From an uncultured Glaciecola sp. (GTDB lineage Bacteria; Pseudomonadota; Gammaproteobacteria; Enterobacterales; Alteromonadaceae): a DNA stretch of 64,000 nucleotides. Shown one piece after another: positions 9,123-18,353 of this stretch. The translations under genes and the position numbers were made by a program. Position 1 is the first letter of the stretch; every line of letters begins with the position of its first letter. The notes beneath the pieces were generated by a model. That model did no database searches. It was not told the DNA's origin and saw only the letters and a program-made list of their open reading frames with translations. The stretch spans positions 186,001 through 250,000 of the forward strand of contig CANMCE010000006.1 in assembly GCA_947496235.1 (NCBI GenBank), given 5' to 3'.

Positions 9123-10212
9123 ATATCTTTTGTATTGTCGACAAGGATACGAAGCTGATCTAGCCTGTGAAATAGAATACAAGCTCGCCCAGTTAAATGG
9201 CTATGGATTCGCAAGGTTTGGACGTCAAACAGGTTTTATAGAGTTTTCTCAACAAAACAAAGGGCGTTTTCCGGCCTATGAAAATTTAATCTTTGCACGC
9301 CAAAAATTACTCATTCAACAAGAACTTTCCTTTGATGGAGCCTCTGATCGCATTAGTGTTATTTGCGAGGCTCTCGCTGATTCAAAACAGAAATTGTTTG
9401 GGGATGTATTAGTTGAATATGCAGATACAGAAGACGGCAAACAAATCGCTCGTTTTTGCAAAAAATTTGTCGTACCGCTTCGTGTCACGTTACGCAAAAA
9501 TAAGGTGTTAAGTCAATCACGAGATGAAAGCTTACCCTTTTTACACTTGTTTTTTGAACACAGTGGACAAGCGGTTCTTTGTGTTTCAGACCCTGAGGAT
9601 AGAAATAACGACTTTATGGGTATAATGCGACTGAAGTTTCCTCATGAAGCTCCTTCACGCTCAACCTTGAAACTTGAAGAAGCAATTAAGCACTTTTTTA
9701 CACCAGATCAACAATCCCAACTTTTCAGTGCGGGTATGACAGCAGTTGATCTAGGCGCTTGTCCAGGAGGCTGGACCTATCAGTTGGTAAAAAGAGGGAT
9801 TAAAGTAGAAGCTATCGACAATGGCATGATCGATCAAGCCTTAATGGACTCAGGTTTGGTTGAACACTATCAGGTGGATGGTTTTAAATACCAACCGAAA
9901 GAGGGCCATGTAGACTGGTTAGTTTGCGATATGATTGAAAAGCCAGATAAAGTGGCACAATTGATGGGGGATTGGCTTGAAAAGCGCAAAGCTACAGGGG
10001 CTATCTTTAACTTGAAATTACCCATGAAAAAGCGATTCGACACTGTTCAAGAGCAATTAATAGCCCTAAAAGCAAGGCTGGTTAGAATTGCTTCTGTGTA
10101 CATAGGATGCAAACATTTGTATCACGACAGAGATGAAGTCACCTGCGTGATTATATTAAACCCAAGCCTTTTTCAGCTCGAAGAAACCCAGAATCTTCAC
10201 TTTATTGAGTAA
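9115..10212 (+). CDS. rlmM: 23S rRNA C2498 2'-O-methyltransferase RlmM
   Basis: A 365-residue SAM-dependent methyltransferase. An N-terminal THUMP-like domain (~1-170) precedes a Rossmann methyltransferase domain with the SAM motif VDLGACPGGWTYQLVKRG at ~210-227 and WLVCDM further on; C-terminal residues include NLKLPMKKR. It modifies C2498 in the peptidyl transferase centre of 23S rRNA before 50S assembly. The length matches E. coli RlmM (366). It is the last gene of the gcvA-ygdD-rlmM group. Confidence 0.95.
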   Translation: MFKYLLYCRQGYEADLACEIEYKLAQLNGYGFARFGRQTGFIEFSQQNKGRFPAYENLIFARQKLLIQQELSFDGASDRISVICEALADSKQKLFGDVLVEYADTEDGKQIARFCKKFVVPLRVTLRKNKVLSQSRDESLPFLHLFFEHSGQAVLCVSDPEDRNNDFMGIMRLKFPHEAPSRSTLKLEEAIKHFFTPDQQSQLFSAGMTAVDLGACPGGWTYQLVKRGIKVEAIDNGMIDQALMDSGLVEHYQVDGFKYQPKEGHVDWLVCDMIEKPDKVAQLMGDWLEKRKATGAIFNLKLPMKKRFDTVQEQLIALKARLVRIASVYIGCKHLYHDRDEVTCVIILNPSLFQLEETQNLHFIE

Positions 10213-10271
10213 AACTGGGGAAAATCCAAAAAAAACACGGCAAAGATGGTGTAATTTCACTCAATTATCTA

Positions 10272-10277
10272 TATAAT
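10272..10277 (+). promoter_or_regulatory. Likely -10 element for the EF-G2 gene
   Basis: A perfect TATAAT lies 38 bases before the start codon in the 102-base gap after rlmM. No good -35 is visible at 16-18 bases upstream, so the promoter call rests on the -10 box and position alone. Confidence 0.4.
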
Positions 10278-10314
10278 CCGCCAGCAATTTTTTAGAACCA
10301 ACGAAAGTGGAAAT

Positions 10315-12408
10315 ATGTCAGACTTATCGCAATACAGAAATATAGGTATTTTTGCCCACGTAGACGCGGGTAAAACGACCACGACAGAACGAATTTTGAA
10401 ACTTACCGGTAAAATCCATAAAACCGGTGAGGTACACGATGGTGAATCAACTACAGACTTCATGGAACAAGAAGCGGAGCGTGGTATTACCATTCAGTCT
10501 GCTGCGACTACTTGTTTCTGGAAAGATCACAGAATGAACATCATCGATACTCCTGGACACGTTGACTTCACAGTTGAAGTATACCGTTCATTGAAAGTAC
10601 TTGACGGTGGTGTGGGTGTATTCTGTGGTTCAGGTGGTGTTGAACCTCAATCTGAAACAAACTGGCGTTACGCTAACGAATCAGAAGTTGCACGTATTAT
10701 CTTCGTAAACAAACTAGACCGTATGGGTGCAGATTTTTACCGTGTAGTTGGTCAAGTGAAAAAAGTACTTGCTGCTAACCCATTGGTAATGACCTTACCA
10801 ATTGGTATCGAAGACGACTTCAAAGGTGTTGTAGACGTATTAGAGCAAAAAGCTTATGTATGGGATGATTCTGGTTTACCAGAAAACTACGAAGTAGTTG
10901 ATATCCCAGCTGATTTAGTTGAAAAAGCAGCTGAATACCGTGAAATGCTTGTAGAAACTGCAGTGGAGCAAGACGACGACCTTATGATGGCTTATATGGA
11001 CGGTGAAGAACCTTCTATTGAAGACCTTAAGCGTTGTATCCGTAAAGGTACTCGTGACCTAGCGTTCTTCCCAACTTTCTGTGGATCTGCGTTTAAAAAC
11101 AAAGGTATTCAGTTAGTACTTGACGCTGTTGTTGATTACTTGCCTTCACCTACAGAAGTTGATCCACAAGAACTTACTGATGAAGAAACCGGTGAACCTA
11201 CTGGTGAAGTAGCGACAGTATCTGTTGACGAGCCATTCCGTGCATTAGCATTTAAAATCATGGATGACCGTTTTGGTGCTTTGACCTTTATCCGAATTTA
11301 CTCTGGTAAATTAAACAAAGGTGACACCATCTTAAACAGCGCAACTGGTAAAACTGAGCGTATTGGTCGTATGGTGGAAATGCACGCAAATGACCGTACA
11401 GAATTAACATCTGCACAAGCAGGTGACATCATTGCAGTTGTAGGTATGAAGAATGTTCAAACTGGTCACACATTATGTGATCCAAAGAACCCTTGTACGC
11501 TAGAACCAATGATCTTCCCAGAGCCAGTAATCTCTATTGCTGTTAAGCCTAAAGATAAAGGTGCTAACGAGAAGATGTCTATCGCTATTGGTAAACTAGT
11601 AGCAGAAGATCCATCTTTCCAAGTTGAAACTGATGAAGATTCAGGTGAAACCATCCTTAAAGGTATGGGTGAATTACACTTAGACATCAAAGTAGACATT
11701 TTGAAGCGTACTTATGGTGTTGAGCTTGAAGTTGGTCAACCTCAGGTTGCTTACCGTGAAACTATTACTACTCCAGTAGAAGATAGCTACACTCATAAGA
11801 AACAGTCTGGTGGTTCTGGTCAGTTCGGTAAAATCGATTATCGTATCCGTCCTGGAGAGCAAAACTCTGGCTTCAAATTCGTTTCTACTGTTGTTGGTGG
11901 TAACGTTCCTAAAGAATTCTTCCCGGCTATCGAGAAAGGATTTAAGGGTATGATGGAAGAGGGTCCTCTTGCTGGTTACCCTGTACTTGACGTTGAAGTT
12001 GAATTGTACGACGGTGGATTCCACGCAGTTGACTCATCAGCAATCGCGTTTGAAATCGCTGCTAAAGGCGCTTTCCGTCAATCAATGCCAAAAGCGGGTC
12101 CACAACTTCTTGAGCCAATCATGAAAGTTGACGTGTTCTCTCCAGAAGACAACGTTGGTGACGTAATCGGTGACCTTAACCGTCGTCGTGGTATGATTAA
12201 AGACCAAGAAGCCGGCGCAACTGGTGTTCGTATTAAAGCAGATGTACCACTTTCAGAAATGTTTGGTTATATCGGTCACTTACGTACAATTACTTCAGGC
12301 CGTGGTCAGTTCTCAATGGAATTTGCTCACTACAGTGCATGTCCACAAAACGTTGCTGATAAAGTTATTGAAGAAGCAAAAGCACGTAAAGCAGCTGCTA
12401 AAAAGTAA
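10315..12408 (+). CDS. fusA2: Elongation factor G, second paralogue type (EF-G2)
   Basis: A 697-residue translational GTPase with all EF-G domains: GTPase motifs AHVDAGKT (residues 14-21), DTPGH (78-82) and NKLD (132-135), then domain II, III, the domain IV tip and domain V. The N-terminus ([19 protein letters not shown]) is the type seen in the stand-alone EF-G copies of Vibrio, Shewanella and Alteromonadales, not the one encoded with rpsL-rpsG-tuf. None of rpsL, rpsG or tuf is adjacent. Codon choice is strongly biased to GGT, CGT, AAC and GTT compared with neighbours, which suggests high expression. It stands alone with its own promoter and terminator. Whether it works in translocation, ribosome recycling or both cannot be told here. 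Confidence 0.93.
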   Translation: MSDLSQYRNIGIFAHVDAGKTTTTERILKLTGKIHKTGEVHDGESTTDFMEQEAERGITIQSAATTCFWKDHRMNIIDTPGHVDFTVEVYRSLKVLDGGVGVFCGSGGVEPQSETNWRYANESEVARIIFVNKLDRMGADFYRVVGQVKKVLAANPLVMTLPIGIEDDFKGVVDVLEQKAYVWDDSGLPENYEVVDIPADLVEKAAEYREMLVETAVEQDDDLMMAYMDGEEPSIEDLKRCIRKGTRDLAFFPTFCGSAFKNKGIQLVLDAVVDYLPSPTEVDPQELTDEETGEPTGEVATVSVDEPFRALAFKIMDDRFGALTFIRIYSGKLNKGDTILNSATGKTERIGRMVEMHANDRTELTSAQAGDIIAVVGMKNVQTGHTLCDPKNPCTLEPMIFPEPVISIAVKPKDKGANEKMSIAIGKLVAEDPSFQVETDEDSGETILKGMGELHLDIKVDILKRTYGVELEVGQPQVAYRETITTPVEDSYTHKKQSGGSGQFGKIDYRIRPGEQNSGFKFVSTVVGGNVPKEFFPAIEKGFKGMMEEGPLAGYPVLDVEVELYDGGFHAVDSSAIAFEIAAKGAFRQSMPKAGPQLLEPIMKVDVFSPEDNVGDVIGDLNRRRGMIKDQEAGATGVRIKADVPLSEMFGYIGHLRTITSGRGQFSMEFAHYSACPQNVADKVIEEAKARKAAAKK

Positions 12409-12430
12409 GTAACGCTTTCAAAACGAAATG

Positions 12431-12458
12431 AAAAAACCCAGCAAATGCTGGGTTTTTT
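12431..12458 (+). terminator. Rho-independent terminator after EF-G2
   Basis: Stem AAAAAACCCAGC / GCTGGGTTTTTT with a four-base loop, followed by further T to 12460. The A-run on the other arm means it can also serve the convergent TgpA operon. Confidence 0.9.
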
Positions 12459-12482
12459 TTATTATGCTTAACAAAAGTATCT

Positions 12483-14489
12483 TTATTTAGGTTTAATAAT
12501 TTTGATGCATTCTTCCAATGCTTCATCAAGGCGTTTTTGATTAGGCGCTTGTAGAGCCACATCGGCATATTCAAATTCATAATAAACATCAGCAAAAGTA
12601 AACAATACCTGTTTTTCATCTTCTGTGCATTTATCGCTAATTCGAACGAAAAAGTCTTTCATGGTTTCTTGGGTCTGCTTGTTGAACCCTCGATTACGTA
12701 AGATTTCAAATAAAATCACTTGGGGCGTTACTTTTTCGGTTTTAAACCAACGTCGCCAAGGAGCAAAAAAGAACGCCACTATGGCCACGATAATAGCGAA
12801 ACTCACGAGCAAAAATGTGATTAGATTCTTGGTATTAACTTCACCGAAGATACGTTCAATAAGATCTCGTTGATTTTCTTGGTCATAGCCTAAGACCATT
12901 TGCGACCAATTATGATTAGCCATTACAATAAAATCGCTCAAATGTTTTAATCCCGGTAAACTCGCCATGCCTCTTAAGAAACTATTGCCTTCCACTAATT
13001 CATTATCTTCTTCTGATATTGCGGATAACAAGCCAGTTGTCATTCTATCTGGCGCTACCATAGCGGTAGGGTCGATGCGGACCCAACCAATATCTTCCTG
13101 CCATGCTTCAACCCAGGCGTGAGCGTCGTACTGTCTTACGGTTAAAATTGACGTTGCTTGTTCTAATCCCCCTTGATAACCAGTGACGATTCGTGACGGA
13201 ACGCCGGCTAGTCTAAGCATGTAGGTTAATGCAGAAGCATAATGTGAACAAAAACCTCTACGGTACGAAAACAGAAACTGGTCCACGGGTTCATTTTGCA
13301 TTAAAGGTGGCTTTAAGGTGTATTTAAAGCTTTCTGGCGTGAATATCTCAGCAATTTTATGCATTTTTTCAAAATTACTCAGAGAATCTAAGGCTAAAGA
13401 CTCAATATATTTTTTGGTCTCAGGGTTACCAGAGGAAGGCAATTGCAAGTATCGCTCAAAATTATGTTGTACTTTTTGTCTATCCAGGGGCATTTGATAG
13501 TAGGAATTCACAATATATAAACTATTGTTTTTCGCAGGTGTCGATGTAAACAGTTGGTAGTTGTCAGTTTGGTTAATTTCTTGTTGACTCATAACATCGG
13601 TTACAAGCGGAATGTCTAGAGAGTACAGCCATCTAGTTTGATTTGGTTCGGCAATGACTAAATATCGCCAGAAATCCCCAAAATAATTGACACTTTGTTG
13701 TTGGACTTGCACGCTTTGCTGTGGACCAACGGACCAAGATTGTCCATCAAAATAGTCCAGAATAATAGCCCGCCAATATCTATCACCAGGCTCAGGGATA
13801 TCACCGGTAAATTCAGCTCTAAATACAAGGTCAGTGGACCTTGCTAAATTAGCAATATCGCCGGGGGTTATTTTCTCACTTAATCCAGTCTCGTTTTTCT
13901 TTTCGACAGGGGTTTCCCAAAACGGCGGAAAACGCGGCGCAATAATAAATACTAATGCTGCGATGGGAATTGCTTGAGCCAATTGTTTTGCGGTTTGTTT
14001 AGCTGCGTCAGTACTCGTTTGATTCCCCATGTTAAGCAAGAAGGCGATATAAAAAACCAAAAATACTGCGATGCTGTAATAAAGTGCAAAACCTAATCCC
14101 TGATGGAAGATAAAACCTGAGGCGATTAAAAAGATTTGTACAATAAGCACTAGATGAAAATCAGCAGTGGTTTTAAGCATTAAGAATTTTAGACTACAGG
14201 CCACAACTAGCAGGTTTACCATAGTGCTCAATAAGCCATATTCACCTGCAAAGGTAATTAAAAGTACAAGACAAAAAAGTGCAAATACATTTAAGGTTCT
14301 ATTTTTTAACGCAGGAATAGGTTTGAAGGCTCTGGCCAAACAAATTAAATTAGCGCAAACAAATAACACCCAAACCCAGCCCATCATAGGTTCATACAAC
14401 GGTGCCAACACCATGGTAAATAATATAGCGGATAATATTGAGGGAAGTTTAAGAGCTTTTTGGCTTAAAATTGTCACCATAATGATCAA
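12483..14489 (-). CDS. tgpA: TgpA-like membrane transglutaminase
   Basis: A 668-residue protein with a block of N-terminal transmembrane helices (DUF3488/TgpA_N, ~residues 10-185), a large periplasmic transglutaminase-like domain, one further helix near residue 555-575 and a cytoplasmic DUF4129-like tail. The catalytic triad is visible: Cys414 in GFCSHYA, His457 in DAHAWVE, Asp473 in RIDPT. Pseudomonas TgpA is essential, but the substrate is not known. The start is a TTG overlapping the DUF58 stop by 4 bases (TTGA); an ATG at 14480 is an alternative. It is the last gene of the MoxR-DUF58-TgpA operon. Confidence 0.87.
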   Translation of the reverse strand: MIIMVTILSQKALKLPSILSAILFTMVLAPLYEPMMGWVWVLFVCANLICLARAFKPIPALKNRTLNVFALFCLVLLITFAGEYGLLSTMVNLLVVACSLKFLMLKTTADFHLVLIVQIFLIASGFIFHQGLGFALYYSIAVFLVFYIAFLLNMGNQTSTDAAKQTAKQLAQAIPIAALVFIIAPRFPPFWETPVEKKNETGLSEKITPGDIANLARSTDLVFRAEFTGDIPEPGDRYWRAIILDYFDGQSWSVGPQQSVQVQQQSVNYFGDFWRYLVIAEPNQTRWLYSLDIPLVTDVMSQQEINQTDNYQLFTSTPAKNNSLYIVNSYYQMPLDRQKVQHNFERYLQLPSSGNPETKKYIESLALDSLSNFEKMHKIAEIFTPESFKYTLKPPLMQNEPVDQFLFSYRRGFCSHYASALTYMLRLAGVPSRIVTGYQGGLEQATSILTVRQYDAHAWVEAWQEDIGWVRIDPTAMVAPDRMTTGLLSAISEEDNELVEGNSFLRGMASLPGLKHLSDFIVMANHNWSQMVLGYDQENQRDLIERIFGEVNTKNLITFLLVSFAIIVAIVAFFFAPWRRWFKTEKVTPQVILFEILRNRGFNKQTQETMKDFFVRISDKCTEDEKQVLFTFADVYYEFEYADVALQAPNQKRLDEALEECIKIIKPK

Positions 14490-15484
14490 CCCAAAAAGCT
14501 AGTCGTAGAAGGTGACTGATTAAAGCTCGCCAGCAAGGATAAGCATTCTAATTGATGTTTATCACCCAGGTTTGGGAGTACCTTAGTAGTGCCTAAATCT
14601 ATGCCGAATTTTACTTTATCACGATGTAATTGCTGTACTTGGAAGCATAAAATACTGAGCGCTTTTTCTGTATCCAAATGTTGGTAGTCTGCCAAAAATA
14701 ACCAGCCAGAAACGCCCGCATTTTCAGTAAAGTCTTTACTTAGCATGCCTTGCCCTTTGGCCACATGTTTCCATGAGACATGATGCAATGGATCTGTTTT
14801 TTGGTAACTACGGATCCCTTGTAAATTATCAGAAACTACCATTTGAGAATCAGAAGAACTTGCACCACCACTATCACTGGCCATTTTGTGAAGTTTAGGC
14901 GGATGTTTAATTACACTGGGATACACGATCAGCTTGTCAGGGTAAACAAGATAACTCCAGCATTTAAATAAACCTAATCCATAAGTTGCTTGCACACAAA
15001 CGCCGGGTAGAGCGTGTATCCCGCGTTTTAACTGTGGTAGTTGAATAGAGATATGTTGAGATTTTTCGCCACTGGCAGTGACATTTATTTTGTTGTGTAG
15101 CTTACCTAAACTAATATCAAGTTGACCGAACTCATATCTTTGCATGCTATCCAGTTCAAATTCTAAGTGCAGGCGACGGTTGGCAAAGTCAGGTTGAACC
15201 GGTAAAAAGCGCAGTTTATGCTGCGTAAAATAAAAATAACTATGAAATAAAGACAGTAAAACTAAGGCCATCAGCAGGTAACACATACTTAAAACAATGT
15301 TATTTTGATAGTTAGTGCCTAAAATAAATAAACATATACCTACCGCAATAGTTGCCCATCCGAAGCTACTTGGTAATACAAAGGTATTGTGAATATTAAA
15401 GCCTTTATTTTGCTTGGCTGCTGCACGCTGAATAATGTAGTTATAATGCCAAGTCCAATACCTCTTTTTTAGCTTGTAAATCAT
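14486..15484 (-). CDS. DUF58 domain protein
   Basis: A 332-residue protein with two hydrophobic helices at ~40-85 and a C-terminal DUF58 region (~190-290, including GIRSYQKTDPLHHVSWKHVA and later LLVPYD-like residues), related to von Willebrand A-type folds. Proteins of this family are encoded with MoxR ATPases and transglutaminase membrane proteins and are thought to act in a chaperone-like complex at the membrane. Its ATG overlaps the MoxR stop by 4 bases (ATGA), and its TGA overlaps the TgpA start. Confidence 0.85.
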   Translation of the reverse strand: MIYKLKKRYWTWHYNYIIQRAAAKQNKGFNIHNTFVLPSSFGWATIAVGICLFILGTNYQNNIVLSMCYLLMALVLLSLFHSYFYFTQHKLRFLPVQPDFANRRLHLEFELDSMQRYEFGQLDISLGKLHNKINVTASGEKSQHISIQLPQLKRGIHALPGVCVQATYGLGLFKCWSYLVYPDKLIVYPSVIKHPPKLHKMASDSGGASSSDSQMVVSDNLQGIRSYQKTDPLHHVSWKHVAKGQGMLSKDFTENAGVSGWLFLADYQHLDTEKALSILCFQVQQLHRDKVKFGIDLGTTKVLPNLGDKHQLECLSLLASFNQSPSTTSFLG

Positions 15485-16389
15485 GCTGCCAGTGGATCAA
15501 CTTGCTGTAATAAGTGTTCGCTATAACTAGAGCCTGTGGAATTTAATAACTGACCACGAAGTCTATGTTCGGCGACAGAGGGTAATATAAATTGGATATC
15601 TTCAGGCGTTACGAAGTCTCTGCGATTGACAAAGGCTGCTGCTTGAGCTGCACTGAATAGGGCTTTGCTCGCTCTGGGTGAGAGTGCATTGGGGAAATCG
15701 TTGCTGGTTCTTGTGTGATTAACCAAAGCGAGTAAATAATTTACCACTGAATCACTCATCATCACCTGAGACACTTTACGTTGCATTTCTTGTAATTCGT
15801 CAACGCTCATAACAGTATCAATTTCATCTACCGAGCTGTTATTCATTAGCATGGCTTTTTCAGCTTCAGCATTCGGATAGCCTAAGGATAGTTGCATTTG
15901 AAATCTGTCAAGTTGAGACTCTGGAAGAGGATGAGTCCCAGATTGATGCAACGGGTTTTGAGAAGCAATAACAAAAAATGGAGACGGTAGGGTGTGAGTT
16001 ACACCGTCAATAGTAACTTGCCTTTCCGCCATGGCTTCTAAAAGTGCTGATTGGGTTTTGGGGCTTGCCCGATTAATTTCATCAGCCAAAATTAATTGGT
16101 TGAACACTGGGCCAGGATGAAACTCAAACGAATTATCTTTTTGATTAAAGATATTAACGCCTAACATATCTGCAGGCAGTAAGTCTGAAGTAAACTGAAT
16201 ACGTGCATACTCTAGCCCAAAGATTTTGGCTAAGGCATGAGAAAGCGTGGTTTTTCCCATACCCGGCAAATCTTCGAGCAATAGATGCCCATTTGAAATA
16301 ATACAAATGAGGCTTAACTCTATTTGTGATTCCTTTCCTTTAACAAGCCTACTGACTTGTTCTATGCATTGTTTTATGTCATGGCGCAT
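15481..16389 (-). CDS. MoxR-family AAA+ ATPase
   Basis: A 302-residue AAA+ ATPase of the MoxR class. Walker A GMGKTT is at residues 43-48 and Walker B LILADEIN at 99-106, followed by RASPKTQSALLEAMAE, the class signature. A sensor-type region (ASQNP) and the C-terminal lid (SPRASKAL) are present. MoxR proteins are proposed to assemble or activate partner complexes, usually through neighbouring vWA/DUF58 proteins, as here. First gene of a three-gene operon on the minus strand, divergent from pgm with a 128-base gap. Confidence 0.92.
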   Translation of the reverse strand: MRHDIKQCIEQVSRLVKGKESQIELSLICIISNGHLLLEDLPGMGKTTLSHALAKIFGLEYARIQFTSDLLPADMLGVNIFNQKDNSFEFHPGPVFNQLILADEINRASPKTQSALLEAMAERQVTIDGVTHTLPSPFFVIASQNPLHQSGTHPLPESQLDRFQMQLSLGYPNAEAEKAMLMNNSSVDEIDTVMSVDELQEMQRKVSQVMMSDSVVNYLLALVNHTRTSNDFPNALSPRASKALFSAAQAAAFVNRRDFVTPEDIQFILPSVAEHRLRGQLLNSTGSSYSEHLLQQVDPLAA

Positions 16390-16517
16390 GGTAGTAGAGT
16401 TTTATAGTTTGCTTTCAATCTTGCATATTAGATGATTAAATAAAACATGCAATTATCAATCTGAATACCTAAGTATGTCGTAGACTTTTTAAGTCATTTT
16501 TATTAAACGGAGTTTTC

Positions 16518-18155
16518 ATGTCTCAACACCCAAACGCTGGAAAGTTGCCTCAGCAATCATCTTTGATCAATGTCGCCAAATTAGTCACTGATTATTACAG
16601 TCTTTCTCCTGATCCAGAGATAGCTCAACAACAAGTATCTTTTGGTACTTCGGGTCATAGAGGCTGTTCTTCATCTTCTTCATTTAACGATGGGCATATT
16701 GCCGCGATCTGCCAAGCGTTGGCAGAGTATCGCATTGAACAGGGAATAGATGGTCCTATTTTTATTGGCAAAGATACCCATGCCTTATCTGAACCTGCGC
16801 TATTGACTGCAATTGAAGTGTTAACTGCAAATGAAATGCATGTGGTTATTCAATCGGACGAGGGATTTACACCTACCCCGGTTATTTCTCAGCGTATTAT
16901 TCGTTACAACAGAGGTCGAACGTCAGGTTTTGCTGATGGTATTGTGATAACCCCTTCTCACAATCCGCCAACTGACGGTGGCTTTAAATACAACCAAACG
17001 CATGGTGGTCCAGCTGATACAAAAGCAACTAGCCAAATTCAAAACAGAGCCAATGAAATTCTGATTAACAAAGGTACAATTAAAAGACAAAGTATTCTAT
17101 CCGCTAAATCATCAGGATATTTGACTGAAACTGACTTTGCACAAGATTATGTTGATGCGCTGATTGACGTTGTGGATATGCAAGCAATTTCTAATGCAAA
17201 GTTGAAGTTAGGCACTGATCCTTTAGGTGGTTCTGGTCTAGCTTATTGGGACATTATTGCTGACAAATACAAGATTGATATTGATGTTGTAAACCGAGAG
17301 CTCGATCAACGATTTGCATTTATGCATTGTGACCGAGATGGAAAAATCCGTATGGATTGTTCATCACCCTTTGCTATGACCGGGTTGATAAAACTAAAAG
17401 AACAGTTTGATGTAGCTTTTGGAAATGATCCTGACTTTGATCGTCATGGCATTGTGACGGCATCTTCCGGTTTGTTAAATCCAAATCATTATTTAGCAGT
17501 GGCAATTAACTACCTTTACACTCATCGTCCTCAGTGGTCGGACAGTATAGGTGTGGGTAAAACCCTAGTATCCAGCAGTATGATTGATCGAGTAGTAAAT
17601 CGTCTAGGACGGCCATTATTAGAAATGCCTGTTGGATTTAAATGGTTTGTCGGTGGATTGTCGGAACAATCTATTGGTTTTGCGGGTGAGGAATCCGCTG
17701 GCGGTATATTCTTACAGCAAGATGGTCAAACCTGGGCAACAGACAAAGACGGATTTATCATGAGTCTTTTAGCCGCCGAGATCACAGCAACAACCGAAAA
17801 AGACCCTGGCTTACATTACAAAGAATTAACGGATGCTTTTGGCGTACCTGTGTACAAACGCATTGACGTGGCAGCTACATTAGAACAAAAACAGCGATTG
17901 TCGAAGTTAAAAGCTTCGGACGTTGATGCCTCATCCATTGCAGGTGATGCGATTACTAATATTCAAACACATGCACCTGGTAATAATGCGGCAATTGGCG
18001 GTGTGAAAGTATCTACCGAAAACGGATGGTTCGCAGCGCGTCCTTCTGGTACCGAAGATGTTTATAAAATTTACGCTGAAAGCTTTGTTGATGACAAGCA
18101 TTTAGATGCCCTTATAGAAGAAGCGCAATCTTTAGTTACCTCAACTATCGGGTAG
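16518..18155 (+). CDS. pgm: Phosphoglucomutase (alpha-D-glucose specific)
   Basis: A 545-residue alpha-phosphohexomutase interconverting glucose 1-phosphate and glucose 6-phosphate. The active-site phosphoserine is Ser147 in TPSHNPP; the metal loop DPDFDRHG, the sugar loop GEESAGG and the phosphate-binding loop RPSGTED near the C-terminus are all intact. It is followed by glgP, so the pair takes glycogen to glucose 6-phosphate. The Shine-Dalgarno is CGGAG at 16508-16512. Length equals E. coli Pgm (546). Confidence 0.96.
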   Translation: MSQHPNAGKLPQQSSLINVAKLVTDYYSLSPDPEIAQQQVSFGTSGHRGCSSSSSFNDGHIAAICQALAEYRIEQGIDGPIFIGKDTHALSEPALLTAIEVLTANEMHVVIQSDEGFTPTPVISQRIIRYNRGRTSGFADGIVITPSHNPPTDGGFKYNQTHGGPADTKATSQIQNRANEILINKGTIKRQSILSAKSSGYLTETDFAQDYVDALIDVVDMQAISNAKLKLGTDPLGGSGLAYWDIIADKYKIDIDVVNRELDQRFAFMHCDRDGKIRMDCSSPFAMTGLIKLKEQFDVAFGNDPDFDRHGIVTASSGLLNPNHYLAVAINYLYTHRPQWSDSIGVGKTLVSSSMIDRVVNRLGRPLLEMPVGFKWFVGGLSEQSIGFAGEESAGGIFLQQDGQTWATDKDGFIMSLLAAEITATTEKDPGLHYKELTDAFGVPVYKRIDVAATLEQKQRLSKLKASDVDASSIAGDAITNIQTHAPGNNAAIGGVKVSTENGWFAARPSGTEDVYKIYAESFVDDKHLDALIEEAQSLVTSTIG

Positions 18156-18257
18156 AAGTGATCAAAAGGTGTATTAAATGTAAATATAAAGTAAATATAT
18201 GACATTTGAAATAAGGATATAATAAAAGCATCTTAAAAATTAACTGAATATTAACAA

Positions 18258-18269
18258 ACATACGTATGT
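18258..18269. promoter_or_regulatory. 12-bp perfect palindrome upstream of glgP
   Basis: ACATACGTATGT is a perfect palindrome in the 198-base pgm-glgP gap, about 85 bases before the glgP start. It could be a repressor or activator site; I do not recognise the regulator. Confidence 0.3.
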
Positions 18270-18293
18270 AACGCCTAAGTCAAAGTAGTATTA

Positions 18294-18346
18294 CCTCTTT
18301 TGCTGTAATAAACTTTCATTAAGTGAGTTAATTACAGCATAAGAGG
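18294..18346 (+). promoter_or_regulatory. Long hairpin covering the glgP ribosome binding site
   Basis: Arms of 20 bases, 18294-18313 and 18327-18346, pair at 18 of 20 positions around a 13-base loop. The 3' arm ends in AAGAGG, the Shine-Dalgarno of glgP (ATG at 18354). Formed in the mRNA, the stem would hide the ribosome binding site. There is no U-run after it, so it is not a terminator. It could instead be a DNA operator with widely spaced half-sites (TGCTGTAAT / ATTACAGCA). Confidence 0.65.
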
Positions 18347-18353
18347 GAAAATC

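Noticed and set aside
14167-14502. 111-codon plus-strand frame inside the TgpA region
   Set aside because: It is antisense to the transmembrane part of TgpA and shows no independent features.
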